Source: DATGHS01 sp035307785 | Lineage (GTDB): Bacteria > Planctomycetota > Planctomycetia > Gemmatales > Gemmataceae | DNA length: 35,175 nucleotides | Assembly (NCBI GenBank): GCA_035307785.1 | Contig: DATGHS010000505.1 | Coordinates: forward strand, 1 to 35,175 | Reading direction: 5' to 3' | Shown: positions 7,930 through 15,910 of the stretch, piece by piece | Numbering within the stretch: position 1 is the first letter of the stretch | Layout of the letters: each line of letters begins with the position of its first letter | Made by a program: the position numbers and the translations under genes | The notes under the pieces: generated by a model | Databases searched by the model: none | What the model was told of the DNA's origin: nothing | What the model saw: only the letters and a program-made list of their open reading frames with translations

Positions 7930-9147
7930 ATGAAATCCGTTGCCGAACAACTTGGCGTCATCCGTCGCGGCACCGAGCAGATCGAGCCGTTTGAAGAACT
8001 TCAACGCAAGCTCGAGCGCAGCTTGCAAACCAAGAAGCCACTGCGCGTGAAATACGGCATTGACCCCACGGCAGCCGACGTCCATTTGGGACACACCGTG
8101 CCGCTAAGGAAAATGCGCCTCTTTCAGGAGCTTGGCCACCAGGCGGTGCTGATCATCGGCAACTACACGGCTTTGGTCGGCGACCCCAGCGGCCGTGATC
8201 AGACCCGGGCCAAGCTCACACAGGAATTGGTAGAAGCCAACGCGCAGGAGTATTTGCAGCAGGTCAGCAAGATCATCGACATCTCGAAAACCGAAGTCCA
8301 TCGCAACGGCGACTGGTTCAGCCACTACAGCTTTCTGCAAGTGATGGAGCTTTGCGGTAAGATCACCGTGCAGCGCATGATGGAGCGCGATGATTTCACG
8401 AAGCGCCTAAGTAAGGGTGAGCCGATCAGCCTGCACGAATGCCTGTACCCTTTGATGCAGGGCCAGGACAGCGTGGAAATCCATGCCGACATTGAATTGG
8501 GCGGCAGCGAGCAGCTATTCAACCTGATGCGCGGCCGGCATTTGCAGCAAGATGCGGGGCAAGAACCACAAGTGTGCATCACTTTGCCCATCCTTCGCGG
8601 CCTCGATGGCGAAAAACGCATGGGCAAGAGCTTGAAGAATTACATCGGCGTGGGCGAGCCGGCCCGCGAGCAGTTCGGCAAGACAATGCGCATTCCGGAT
8701 GAACTACTGAAGGAGTGGTTCGAACTGCTAACCGATCGATCCGAGGCCGACATCGCCCGCTTCCTTGATCCGGACCAGACAACGCCGTTTGAAGCCAAGA
8801 AGATTCTGGCCGGCGACATCGTGACGTTTTACCATGGCGCTGAAGCAGCGAAGGTCGCTCGTGCTGATTGGGAGAAGCAATTCTCCGAGAAGCAGGATCC
8901 CGACCACATTCCGGAAGCGAAGATCGAAGGAGCAAGGCTAGCCGAAGGCAAAATGAACATCTGCCCGCTGCTGGTGACAGCGGGGCTCGCGCCGAGCAAC
9001 AAGGAGGCTCGCCGCAAGATCGGCGAAGGGGCCGTCCATATCGGCCCGGACCGTCGCAAAATCACGGATCCGAACGAAGCGGTGGCGGTGGAGTCGGGGC
9101 TGGTGTTGAGATTGGGCCGTAAGATTGTGCGCGTGACCATCTCGTAA
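7930..9147 (+). CDS. tyrS: Tyrosyl-tRNA synthetase
   Basis: A 405-residue class I aminoacyl-tRNA synthetase that charges tRNA-Tyr. The signature KYGIDPTAADVHLGH ends in the HIGH-type motif HLGH (52-55). The KMSKS-type loop is KRMGKS (229-234), and the C-terminal S4-like RNA-binding segment (APSNKEARRKIGEGAVHIG) is present. The HLGH and KMSKS-like pair with a spacing of about 175 residues fits the TyrZ-type branch. It is complete. It starts 49 bases after yraN, after a short hairpin region rich in G and C, so it may be co-transcribed with the ribosomal block. Confidence 0.96.
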   Translation: MKSVAEQLGVIRRGTEQIEPFEELQRKLERSLQTKKPLRVKYGIDPTAADVHLGHTVPLRKMRLFQELGHQAVLIIGNYTALVGDPSGRDQTRAKLTQELVEANAQEYLQQVSKIIDISKTEVHRNGDWFSHYSFLQVMELCGKITVQRMMERDDFTKRLSKGEPISLHECLYPLMQGQDSVEIHADIELGGSEQLFNLMRGRHLQQDAGQEPQVCITLPILRGLDGEKRMGKSLKNYIGVGEPAREQFGKTMRIPDELLKEWFELLTDRSEADIARFLDPDQTTPFEAKKILAGDIVTFYHGAEAAKVARADWEKQFSEKQDPDHIPEAKIEGARLAEGKMNICPLLVTAGLAPSNKEARRKIGEGAVHIGPDRRKITDPNEAVAVESGLVLRLGRKIVRVTIS

Positions 9148-9170
9148 CTTAACCAAATCCACTGGTATAT

Positions 9171-9222
9171 GAGCCGGAAGCGTAAGCGACGGATCCCTTC
9201 CCGTCGCTTACGCTTCCGGCTC
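9171..9222. repeat. Perfect 22-bp inverted repeat upstream of the MgtE-like gene
   Basis: Arms 9171-9192 and 9201-9222 are perfectly complementary around an 8-base loop; each arm starts gagccggaagcgtaagcga. Reading through it in frame gives an Arg-rich peptide that would falsely extend the downstream gene (from 9169). The same 22 bases recur at 21031-21052 inside the sulfatase gene. Confidence 0.9.
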
Positions 9223-9240
9223 GTAAAGATTGAGTTGTCT

Positions 9241-10233
9241 ATGCCCACATCGGTAATTCGCATCAATCTCACCGATCCTGTCCGCCAGCACATTCATCAG
9301 GACTTTACCCGGCTTCGTCCTGAGCAGACCGTCGGTGAAGCGCTCGACTGGCTGCGCAAGAATCCGCCTACCGGGCGCATCATTTATTTCTACGTCGTGG
9401 ACGCGGAAGACCGCCTTCAAGGCGTGGTGCCCACGCGGCGGCTGATGTTGAGCCCGCCGGAGCGCAAATTGGCCGATATCATGGTCCGCGAAGTCGTCAC
9501 GTTGCCGGAAGCCGCAACGGTGCTCGATGCTTGTGAATTCTTTATCCTTCATCGGCTGCTCGCATTTCCGGTTGTCGATAATCAGAAACGCATGCTGGGG
9601 CTTGTCGATGTCGACCTCTACACGTCGGAGCTGCGCGATCTCGATGACAATAACCAGCGCGACGATCTGTTCCAGCGGATCGGCGTCTATGCTGCGGGCG
9701 AGCAAACGGGCAACGTCGGGCTTGCTTTTCGCCGGCGCTTTCCCTGGCTCGGCTGCAACGTCACGGCCGGGCTTATCTGTGCCGCTTTGGCCGGGGTTTA
9801 CGAGAAAGAACTGAACAAGGTCGTGGCGTTGGCGTTCTTTATCCCAGTGGTTTTGAATCTGGCCGAAGCGGTAGCCAGCCAGTCGGTGAGCCTGGCGCTG
9901 CAAGCGCTGCACGGCAGGCGGCCGACATGGAAGTCGCTGTTTCGCCAGATCGGCCGGGAGTTACAGACGGGATTTTTACTGGGCGCGGGAGGCGGCATAG
10001 TAGTAGCCATCGCCTCACTCATTTGGCTTCAGCAAGGCAAGCTCGCACTGTGCCTGATCGGCGGAATCGCCGTCGGCGTGGCTGCCGCCGCCGCGATGGG
10101 CCTCGCGCTACCGATGTTGCTGCGCTTGCTGCGCCTGGAGCCGCGCGTCGCTGCCGGGCCAATCGCGCTGGCGAGCGCGGATATCGTCACGATCTTGATT
10201 TACTTCAACCTCGCCCGCTGGCTGCTGGGGTAA
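9241..10233 (+). CDS. CBS-domain membrane protein, MgtE-like divalent cation transporter
   Basis: A 330-residue protein. Residues about 20-130 form a pair of CBS domains (IIYFYVVDAEDRLQGVV; LLAFPVVDNQKRMLGLVDVD), which usually sense adenosyl ligands or Mg2+. From about 165 come five hydrophobic segments with the MgtE-like pattern RFPWLGCNVTAGL, then FFIPVVLNLAEAVASQSVSLALQAL, and an acidic SADIVTILIYFNLA end. The N-terminal MgtE_N superhelix is missing, so this is a short version and the ion is uncertain. The start is placed at ATG 9241, because the reading upstream (from 9169) merely translates the palindromic repeat. It faces the permease gene in convergent orientation. Confidence 0.88.
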   Translation: MPTSVIRINLTDPVRQHIHQDFTRLRPEQTVGEALDWLRKNPPTGRIIYFYVVDAEDRLQGVVPTRRLMLSPPERKLADIMVREVVTLPEAATVLDACEFFILHRLLAFPVVDNQKRMLGLVDVDLYTSELRDLDDNNQRDDLFQRIGVYAAGEQTGNVGLAFRRRFPWLGCNVTAGLICAALAGVYEKELNKVVALAFFIPVVLNLAEAVASQSVSLALQALHGRRPTWKSLFRQIGRELQTGFLLGAGGGIVVAIASLIWLQQGKLALCLIGGIAVGVAAAAAMGLALPMLLRLLRLEPRVAAGPIALASADIVTILIYFNLARWLLG

Positions 10234-10237
10234 TTGG

Positions 10238-10347
10238 CTCCCCTCTCCCCGCGGGGGGAGAGGGGATAGGGGTAAGGGGAAAGGGACGTGGCGTTTGCCG
10301 GCCGTTCTTCCCCTCACCCCAACCCTCTCCCCCAAGGGGACAGGGAG
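10238..10347. repeat. C/T- and G/A-rich inverted repeat in a convergent gap (copy 1)
   Basis: A left half (ctcccctctccccgcggggg and on) and a right half (ccctcaccccaaccctctcc and on) pair over long stretches, each also folding internally. It fills the gap between the convergent MgtE-like and permease genes. Related copies occur at 15911-16000 and 31287-31372, also between convergent genes, which suggests a bidirectional terminator role. Confidence 0.8.
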
Positions 10348-10356
10348 AAGAAAAGC

Positions 10357-12222
10357 CTACTCCGCCGGGTACCACGGCACGTTGATGACAAACACGCGCC
10401 GGAAGCCGCTGAAGAGCAGGTAGGCTTTGATAATCGCGGCCGCATGGTTATGCAGCAGCAACTGGTACCAGCGCGTAGTCACCAGTTCCGGCACAATGAC
10501 CGCAATGTCGCGCAAGGGATGGGCACTCTGTAAATCGGCAACCGTCTGTTTGAGCGGCTGATAAAGCTCGCGATAAGGTGAATAAACCACGATTAGCTTC
10601 GGCGGCGGCAGTCCGGCTGCCTTCGCCGGTTCCTGCGCCCGCTGCGCCCAGGTGTCTTCCAGTTCATCCATTGTCTTCTCGTCGCCGGCAATATGCAGCG
10701 CATAGACATCGGGCGAAATCTTCATGGCGAAGCGCAATGCCTTACGGGCGATGGCGTTCCACCCTAATATCGGCAGCAAGGCGACGGGGGGCACGAGGTT
10801 TCGCGTATCCAACGGCGCAGTCGTAGCCAGCTCGCGCGCCACGCTACGGTAATGCCGTTTCACGCCTAGGAAAAGAATCAATAGCGCCGGAATAAGCACC
10901 ATCATCACCCAGGCGCCGGCAAGGAACTTTGACACCAGCACTACCAGCAAGGTGATGCCGGTACAGATTGCGCCCGCGCCGTTGATCAAGATCGACGTTC
11001 TTGCATGCGAGCCGCGCTCTTTCCGCCAGTGGGCGACCATTCCGGCTTGCGACAGCGTGAAGGCCAGGAACGCACCGACAGCAAAGAGTGGAATCAGATT
11101 GTCGGTAATGCCGCCAAAGGCGATGAGCAGCCCTCCGGATAGCACGGCCAGGACGAAGATGCCGTTCGAATACACGAGCCGGCGGCCGCGATGGGCGAAG
11201 CTGTTCGGCAAATAGCCGTCCTGAGCGATTACCCGGCACAGGCGCGGGAAGTCCGCGAAGCCTGTGTTGGCCGAAAGCGCGAGCACGCTCAGCACGGAAC
11301 CGACTGTTACATAATAGAACCAGCCCCGTCCCACCACTGCGGCCGTGAGTTGCGAGAGAATGCTGTCATAATTCGGCTCATTCTCCTCGCGGGCAATGAT
11401 CCCGTACGCACGACAAAGATACGCGATGCCCGCTAGCATGATGGCCAGAAGCAAAATGATGGCCGTGAGCGTGCGCCTGGCATGCGCTACAGGCGGATCG
11501 CGGAAAGCGGTCACGCCGTTGCTCACCGCCTCGACGCCGGTCATCGCCGTGCAGCCGCTGGCGAACGAGCGCATGAGCAGCCAGCCGGTGACGGGCACCA
11601 CCGCGGCCGGCAGCGGTGTATCGACCGGCTGCAAGTTTCCGCCGGCCAGTAGCGCTTTCACCGTGCCGATGGCCAGCACCGTCAGCATGGAGCCAATGAA
11701 TACATACGTCGGCAGCACAAACGCCATGCCCGATTCGCGCACGCCGCGCAGGTTTACCATCACAATCAGCGCCAAGATCGCCAGGCAAAGAACGAGCGTG
11801 TACGGTTGCAGCACCGGCACGGCGGAAATGAGCGCCCCTACCCCGGCCGAGATGCCCACTGCCACGGTGAGCACATAGTCGAGCATGAGCGCCGCGGCCG
11901 CCAGCAGCCCGGCCGTGGTTCCCAGATTCTCCTTGGCCACGGTGTAGGAGCCGCCGCCGTGCGGATAGGCGGCAATCGTCTGGCGATAGGAGAAGTAGAC
12001 GATCATCAACAGCGCGATGATAAGCGCGCTGATGGGTCCAATGTACGCCAGCCCGGCTGCCCCAAGCGGAATGAGCAGGGTCAACGCGGCTTCCGGCCCG
12101 TAGGCTGCGGAGCCGAGCGCGTCGAGCCCCAGCATGGGAATCGCGGCAAAGACGCCCACCCGCTGTTCGCCTTCCTCGGCGGTCGCCAATTTCCGGCCAA
12201 AGAGCCAGTCTGCCAAAGCCAT
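10357..12222 (-). CDS. APC-superfamily amino acid/cation permease with cytosolic C-terminal domain
   Basis: A 621-residue integral membrane protein of the amino acid-polyamine-organocation superfamily. The N-terminal segment has ADWLFGRKLATAEEGEQ, then GLDALGSAAYGPEAALTLL, the first transport helix, then PHGGGSYTVAKENLG, a substrate-site-like loop. About 12 hydrophobic helices follow to about residue 475, then a soluble domain of about 140 residues with ALHIAGDEKTMDEL and AVIVPELV, reminiscent of a USP-like fold. The start is set at 12222, where GGAGG lies ten bases upstream; 12246 is possible. Longer readings run through a palindromic repeat. The substrate is not predictable. Confidence 0.9.
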   Translation of the reverse strand: MALADWLFGRKLATAEEGEQRVGVFAAIPMLGLDALGSAAYGPEAALTLLIPLGAAGLAYIGPISALIIALLMIVYFSYRQTIAAYPHGGGSYTVAKENLGTTAGLLAAAALMLDYVLTVAVGISAGVGALISAVPVLQPYTLVLCLAILALIVMVNLRGVRESGMAFVLPTYVFIGSMLTVLAIGTVKALLAGGNLQPVDTPLPAAVVPVTGWLLMRSFASGCTAMTGVEAVSNGVTAFRDPPVAHARRTLTAIILLLAIMLAGIAYLCRAYGIIAREENEPNYDSILSQLTAAVVGRGWFYYVTVGSVLSVLALSANTGFADFPRLCRVIAQDGYLPNSFAHRGRRLVYSNGIFVLAVLSGGLLIAFGGITDNLIPLFAVGAFLAFTLSQAGMVAHWRKERGSHARTSILINGAGAICTGITLLVVLVSKFLAGAWVMMVLIPALLILFLGVKRHYRSVARELATTAPLDTRNLVPPVALLPILGWNAIARKALRFAMKISPDVYALHIAGDEKTMDELEDTWAQRAQEPAKAAGLPPPKLIVVYSPYRELYQPLKQTVADLQSAHPLRDIAVIVPELVTTRWYQLLLHNHAAAIIKAYLLFSGFRRVFVINVPWYPAE

Positions 12223-12295
12223 CGCTGGGCTGCCTCCGAGACGCATGTACAATCTCGACCTTGCTGGAATGATTTTACGAAGGGTTCGACCGCTT

Positions 12296-12321
12296 GTAGT
12301 TCCGCCTGAAGGCGGAACTAC
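12296..12321. repeat. Perfect 11-bp palindrome upstream of the permease
   Basis: The sequence gtagttccgcc-tgaa-ggcggaactac is a perfect hairpin with a tetraloop. It lies in the stretch 12223-12552 between divergent genes. Apart from this hairpin and a promoter candidate at 12461-12489, that stretch shows nothing certain. Confidence 0.8.
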
Positions 12322-12460
12322 GAGCACCGATTTCCTGGCGCCACTTTATTCAGGCCAGTGCATCCTTTGCCACAGCGTGAGCCGCGCTTCGAGAATTCCG
12401 TAAGCCAGCTCTTCGAGAAGCTTTACGCAATCCAGCGAGCCAGCCTTTGGCGGAATTTGC

Positions 12461-12489
12461 TTGCTTCCGAAAGCCACGACGGATATACC
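12461..12489 (+). promoter_or_regulatory. Promoter candidate for the lipoprotein gene
   Basis: TTGCTT (12461-12466) and TATACC (12484-12489) with a 17-base spacer lie 63 bases before the lipoprotein start. The match is moderate, and such pairs occur by chance. Confidence 0.35.
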
Positions 12490-12552
12490 TTTAATGAGAA
12501 CACTCTCCGTTCGATCATCATTTTTTAACCAATGCGCTGGGCGGGAGGGGTC

Positions 12553-12990
12553 ATGTACCGCAAGCGTTTTGCCATCGGCATCTTGGCGATAACCGTCGTC
12601 GCTGCTGGCTGCTCCAAGCCCCAAGGTAGCGGGCGGCTTGCCGTCTCCGGGACGGTTAGAATCAATGGCCAGCCAATCAAGGACGGAGCGATCGTCCTAT
12701 TCGAGCCGTTAGAAAGCCAGGACACGGGGGGAAACGCGACCGTCTACAACGGCGCGTTCACCATCCCGCAGCAATCCGGGCTGAAGCCAGGCAGGTATCT
12801 GGTCCGGGTCACCGCCGGGGACGGCCAGACCGCCGTCAACCCAGTAGACCCTAATTCGCCGCCGGGCCCGACCGCCAACACCAACATCATTTCCAAGGAT
12901 CTGGTTCCAGCGAGTTGGAACGAAGACTCGAAGCAAGAAGTGAACGTCACCAGGGACGGGCCCAATAAGTTCGACTTCGACATCCACTAA
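12553..12990 (+). CDS. Exported lipoprotein with transthyretin-like fold (planctomycete type)
   Basis: A 145-residue protein. The signal peptide ends in a lipobox, VVAAGC, so a lipid anchor is expected. The rest, VSGTVRINGQPIKDGAIVLFEP, then GAFTIPQQSGLKPGRYLVRVTAG, is the carboxypeptidase-regulatory/transthyretin-like beta-sandwich common in planctomycete small lipoproteins. ATG 12553 has a GGGAGGGG just before it; ATG 12532 in frame would add seven residues. It is followed by a terminator and then by a DUF1559 gene, a pairing often seen in planctomycetes. The function of the family is unknown; surface-layer or cell-envelope roles are conceivable. Confidence 0.85.
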   Translation: MYRKRFAIGILAITVVAAGCSKPQGSGRLAVSGTVRINGQPIKDGAIVLFEPLESQDTGGNATVYNGAFTIPQQSGLKPGRYLVRVTAGDGQTAVNPVDPNSPPGPTANTNIISKDLVPASWNEDSKQEVNVTRDGPNKFDFDIH

Positions 12991-12999
12991 CGCGTTAAT

Positions 13000-13025
13000 C
13001 CCCGCCTCGCGGCGGGGGCTTTGTT
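13000..13025 (+). terminator. Rho-independent terminator after the lipoprotein gene
   Basis: The stem ccccgcc-tcgc-ggcgggg is followed by gctttgttt, ten bases after the TAA stop. It separates the lipoprotein gene from the DUF1559 gene. Confidence 0.8.
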
Positions 13026-13069
13026 TCTATTAGTTTCCGTTACCGAAGATTCGTGAGAAGGAGGGTTCC

Positions 13070-14110
13070 ATGCACTCCCGCTTGCGTAGAGGGTTCACCC
13101 TGATCGAATTGCTCGTGGTGATCGCCATCATCGCCATCCTGATCGGCCTACTGTTACCGGCGGTGCAAAAAGTGCGCGAGGCCGCCGCTCGCATCAAGTG
13201 CGAGAACAACATGAAACAGATCGCTCTGGCTAACATGAACTATGAGAGCGCCTACGGTACGTTTATGCCCGGCGTCAGCCGGACCGGATGCTGTTGGGGC
13301 ACCTGGATGATCCCGGTTTTGCCGTTCATGGAGCAGGACAACCTGTACAAGTTTTACATTAATTTCGGCGGCAACGACAGCACGGGCCCGCGGTACGCAG
13401 CTTCCCCCAACAGCAAGGCTTCCACTTCGAGGCTGAATTCATTCCTGTGCCCAAGCGACGTGCCCCATAACTGGGCCGGGGGATCGTTCACCATGCACAA
13501 TTACGTGCTGAACGCGGGGAACACGAACTTCTACCAGGTAAGCACACCGGTCGGCTGCACCAACGGGTCCACGACCGGCGCGAACGGGTGTGTGACATTC
13601 GGCGGGGCCCCGTTCGGGTGGTATGAAGACCCGGCCACACTCGCGGCCGGTGGTGACGCGTCCCCTACAAACTACACGAGTGGTAACCCCACGCTGGGCA
13701 TATCGGGCAAGCCCCGCAGGATCACGCAAATCACCGACGGGACCAGCAACACGCTTTGCGTTTCCGAGGTGATCACGGCTCCAAGCGGTGGCAACGACAT
13801 CCGCGGGTTCACCTGGTGGGGCGGCGCCGCCGGCTTCGTGACTTACCAGACTCCGAACAACTCCGCCGCCACCGATGTGATGACCGGCGGCGCGTGCGGC
13901 AAACAGCCATCCATCCCGCCGTTTCCGTGTACCACGAACTCGACCGCCACCTTGCCAAGAATGCAGCTGGCCCGGAGCCGGCACACCAACGGGATAAACG
14001 CCGCAATGTGCGACGGCAGCGTCCGGTTCTTTTCCAATAGCATCAGCCTGACCACCTGGCGCGCACTGGGCACCTCCCAGGGCGGCGAGGCCCTTGGCAG
14101 CGACTATTAG
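13070..14110 (+). CDS. DUF1559 protein with prepilin-type N-terminus
   Basis: A 346-residue protein with a type IV pilin-like leader: RRGFTLIELLVVIAIIAILIG, where cleavage after Gly and methylation of Phe are expected, and a following helix LLPAVQKVREAAARIKCENN. This is the hallmark of the DUF1559 (SBP_bac_10) family, which is greatly expanded in planctomycetes. The C-terminal signature RHTNGINAAMCDGSVRF is present. A strong Shine-Dalgarno, AAGGAGGG, lies just before ATG 13070. Both this gene and the lipoprotein appear richer in G+C and in GGG/CCC-type codons than most neighbours, which may indicate transfer from a relative. Role unknown; pseudopilin-like structures are suspected. Confidence 0.95.
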   Translation: MHSRLRRGFTLIELLVVIAIIAILIGLLLPAVQKVREAAARIKCENNMKQIALANMNYESAYGTFMPGVSRTGCCWGTWMIPVLPFMEQDNLYKFYINFGGNDSTGPRYAASPNSKASTSRLNSFLCPSDVPHNWAGGSFTMHNYVLNAGNTNFYQVSTPVGCTNGSTTGANGCVTFGGAPFGWYEDPATLAAGGDASPTNYTSGNPTLGISGKPRRITQITDGTSNTLCVSEVITAPSGGNDIRGFTWWGGAAGFVTYQTPNNSAATDVMTGGACGKQPSIPPFPCTTNSTATLPRMQLARSRHTNGINAAMCDGSVRFFSNSISLTTWRALGTSQGGEALGSDY

Positions 14111-14129
14111 CGTGATCCTGTCCGAAAAA

Positions 14130-14177
14130 AGGCATCGCTCATTCGTCTGAATCGCAGCCGACGAATAAGCGATGCCT
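14130..14177. terminator. Bidirectional terminator-like hairpin after the DUF1559 gene
   Basis: An 18-bp stem (aggcatcgctcattcgtc at 14130-14147 and its complement at 14160-14177, one mismatch) is flanked by an A-run (gaaaaaa) on the left and ctttcatttt on the right. It lies 19 bases after the stop. Confidence 0.8.
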
Positions 14178-14237
14178 CTTTCATTTTCTCGCAGCAGTTG
14201 CGCTGGTGCTCCATTGCAGTTGAAGTATCACGTTTTC

Positions 14238-14284
14238 AGCGAGCCGCCGGGCTTGTCCCGGCGGGATAAACCCGCCGGCTCGCT
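14238..14284. repeat. Inverted repeat (agcgagccgccggg type)
   Basis: Arms agcgagccgccggg and cccgccggctcgct pair with minor mismatch around a 19-base centre that itself contains gtcccggcgggat. It lies in the gene-free stretch 14111-14579, which holds only hairpins and no credible coding frame. Confidence 0.7.
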
Positions 14285-14439
14285 CGACAAATTTACCCGA
14301 GTCTGCGCCATAGGGCTTGGCAAGAACCTAGCCCTCCCAAATTGTCACCCCGACGTTTCGCATGAATAGAGATTCATCCCCAAGCGTCAGCATCATGTGT
14401 CGTCAGCGTGAAAATCGCTGCCGTAGGACCTCCACACAT

Positions 14440-14506
14440 GGCTCTCATGACGTCTTCATGAGCCGTGCTGCGCGGTCCGCGTTGTTCCCTTCCCGCCGGA
14501 AGGGAA
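14440..14506. repeat. Two short hairpins upstream of the thioredoxin-like gene
   Basis: One imperfect hairpin, ggctctcatga/tcatgagcc, spans 14440-14464. A second, ttcccttcc-cgcc-ggaagggaa, spans 14485-14506 and is followed by aacc. They end 74 bases before the next gene and could affect its expression. No clear promoter hexamers were found. Confidence 0.5.
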
Positions 14507-14579
14507 AACCGCTATCTTTAGGGCATGCAAGTACGCGAGTGGTTCCGCGTATCATCTTGCACTTATGGGAGAGCAAAGC

Positions 14580-15158
14580 ATGAATCGATCGGTCTGGTTC
14601 GCAGCAGTGCTGAGCGGCGCCGTTGTGGCCGCCTCGGCATTTGCCGGCGACATTAAATCCGGTCCGGAGGTTGGCAAGACCATCCCCGGCCCCTTTAGCC
14701 CGCTGCACTGCAATGGGCCCACCGAAGACCAAAAAGTGTGCCTGGTCTGAAAGAACGGCTCCAATCCTGTCGCCGTGATCTTCGCTCGCGAAGTCTCCGA
14801 CAGCTTGACCAGTTTGGTCAAGAAGATCGATGCCGCTACTGTTGACCACTCCAAGCAGCACATGGGCAGCTTCGTCGTATTCTGCAACGACGACGAAGGC
14901 CTGAAAGAAAAACTGAAAGACCTGGCCAAGAAGGAAAAGCTCCAAGATATCATCCTCACCATCGACCAGCCCACCGGTCCCGAAAAGTACAAGATTTCCA
15001 AAGACGCCGACGTCACGGTGATCCTGTACGACAATCGCGTGGTCAAGGCGAACTACGCCTTCAAGAAGGGTGAATTGAAAGATGCCGACATCGAAAAGAT
15101 CCTCAAGGGCGTGGATAAGATGGTGTCGGACGAAAAGCCCAGCAAGAAGAGCAAGTAA
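14580..15158 (+). CDS. Exported thioredoxin-like protein, probable selenoprotein (CxxU)
   Basis: A 192-residue protein if the single in-frame TGA at codon 57 is read as an amino acid. Residues 1-22 are a signal peptide (cleavage after AFAG likely). The redox motif is C54-L-V-TGA57, followed directly by KNGSNPVAVIFARE, a typical first thioredoxin strand and helix; later strands are GSFVVFCND, DIILTID and DVTVILYDNRVVKANYAF. The frame is unbroken on both sides of the TGA, with a GGGAG ribosome site before ATG 14580. From memory, related planctomycete proteins carry a CxxC here, so TGA replaces the second Cys. I infer selenocysteine. A pseudogene or sequencing error is the alternative, made less likely by a second such gene at 27483-28532. 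Confidence 0.8.
14748..14750 (+). other. In-frame TGA, putative selenocysteine codon 57
   Basis: TGA interrupts an otherwise open frame from 14580 to 15158 at the second position of a C-x-x-C redox motif. The codons before (TGC CTG GTC) and after (AAG AAC GGC) keep the family-like sequence. Ordinary annotation would report two fragments or start late at 14775. Confidence 0.75.
14767..14803 (+). promoter_or_regulatory. Weak SECIS-like stem-loop downstream of the TGA
   Basis: An outer stem CTGTCG/CGACAG (14767-14772 with 14798-14803) and an inner stem CTTCG-CTCG-CGAAG (14780-14793) lie after the TGA. The apical loop is about 33 bases downstream, near the upper end of the usual bacterial range. 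The loop reads CUCG, or GCUCGC if the closing pair opens, so the required G is only present in the second reading. This is suggestive, not convincing. Confidence 0.35.
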
Positions 15159-15210
15159 GCCGGCGGTCGGCTGAACGCATTGTGTTTGTATTAGCGACGG
15201 AACCACTCTT

Positions 15211-15242
15211 CACCGCCCGCGGTCGCGCGACCGCGGGCGGTG
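15211..15242. terminator. Perfect 32-base palindrome after the thioredoxin-like gene
   Basis: The sequence caccgcccgcggtcgc and its exact complement form a 16-bp loopless palindrome, followed by gtgttttg. It starts 53 bases after the TAA stop and may terminate transcription. Loopless palindromes are also typical of cruciform elements. Confidence 0.6.
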
Positions 15243-15326
15243 GTGTTTTGAGGCGGGAACGCCAAAAGATAATGCTCAACGACCGGCAAAAGCTCGAGTC
15301 CTTGCGGGACTTGGCAACTACACAGC

Positions 15327-15535
15327 CGACCCCGAGAGGGGTCGAAGCTATTAGCCGGGGGTTGAGCGCAGCGATACCCCCGGAAAGAAAGGAAAGTCGT
15401 GACGTTTTGACCGCCGACCCTGAAAGGGTCGCAGCAAAGCGCCTTTACGAGAGGCGCCGCGACCCCTGCCGGGGTCGATGAACGGGAACGACCCGCTAGA
15501 ACCGGTGGTATCGCTGCGCTCAACCACCGGCTAAT
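15327..15535. repeat. Composite nested palindromic element
   Basis: Two 34-base arms (15350-15383 and 15502-15535), complementary except at two positions, enclose 118 bases. Inside and just outside them are three hairpins of the type cgacccc-N4-ggggtcg (15327-15344, 15415-15431, 15460-15477) and one gcgcct/aggcgc stem (15439-15457). Each 34-base arm has its own internal stem, and the two differences between arms keep that stem paired. The gap 15159-15637 holds no credible gene. Confidence 0.8.
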
Positions 15536-15637
15536 GGCTGGCATCCCTTCGAGATGCAATTTTGACACTCACAAAATCCCCCCTCGTTCGTTGAACTCCC
15601 GGTGCCTGAATATTCCTCTCGCCTGTGGAGATAAAAC

Positions 15638-15892
15638 ATGCAACGTCGTGAAGCGCTTTGTGGATTGGCTGTGGTGGCCGGGACGGTTGGTGCATTGGCC
15701 GTGTTCAATGGCGTTGCCTCTGCGAAGGAGCATCATCCGCACATTCACAAGGCCATCGAAGAATTGCGGGAAGCCAAGAAAGAATTGAAAGAAGCCGACC
15801 ATGATTTTGGCGGACACCGGGAACAAGCGCTTAAGGCCTGCGATTTCGCCATCGAGCAACTGGAGGCGGCGCTCAAGCACGATAAGAAATAA
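15638..15892 (+). CDS. Small exported helical protein
   Basis: An 84-residue protein. It begins MQRREALCGLAVVAGTVG and has a hydrophobic signal region ending in ASAKE at about 28-31; the RR near the start allows Tat export but lacks the full motif. The mature part is short and strongly helical, with heptad-like charged residues (IEELREAKKELKEADHDFGGH; LKACDFAIEQLEAALKHD) and several His residues near its N-terminus (EHHPHIHK). Small exported proteins of this kind are common in planctomycetes; function unknown. It is convergent with glmS, separated by a long inverted repeat. Confidence 0.8.
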   Translation: MQRREALCGLAVVAGTVGALAVFNGVASAKEHHPHIHKAIEELREAKKELKEADHDFGGHREQALKACDFAIEQLEAALKHDKK

Positions 15893-15910
15893 GCGCGTCG
15901 AAATCCTCTT

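Noticed and set aside
9169..9240. N-terminal extension of the MgtE-like gene starting at 9169 with an Arg/Lys-rich peptide
   Set aside because: The extension is only the translation of the 22-bp inverted repeat; ATG 9241 gives the start of the conserved protein.
12346..12624. 92-codon minus-strand frame between the permease and lipoprotein genes
   Set aside because: No family resemblance and no good ribosome site, and it overlaps the lipoprotein start. A broken small gene cannot be excluded, as the part ending in WQRMHWPE looks protein-like.
14775..15158. Separate gene starting at 14775
   Set aside because: It is the in-frame continuation of 14580 past the TGA. Starting here would cut a thioredoxin strand and discard the signal peptide and C54.
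15182..15481. 99-codon frame in the gap after the CxxU gene
   Set aside because: It is made entirely of palindromic repeats and lacks protein-like character.
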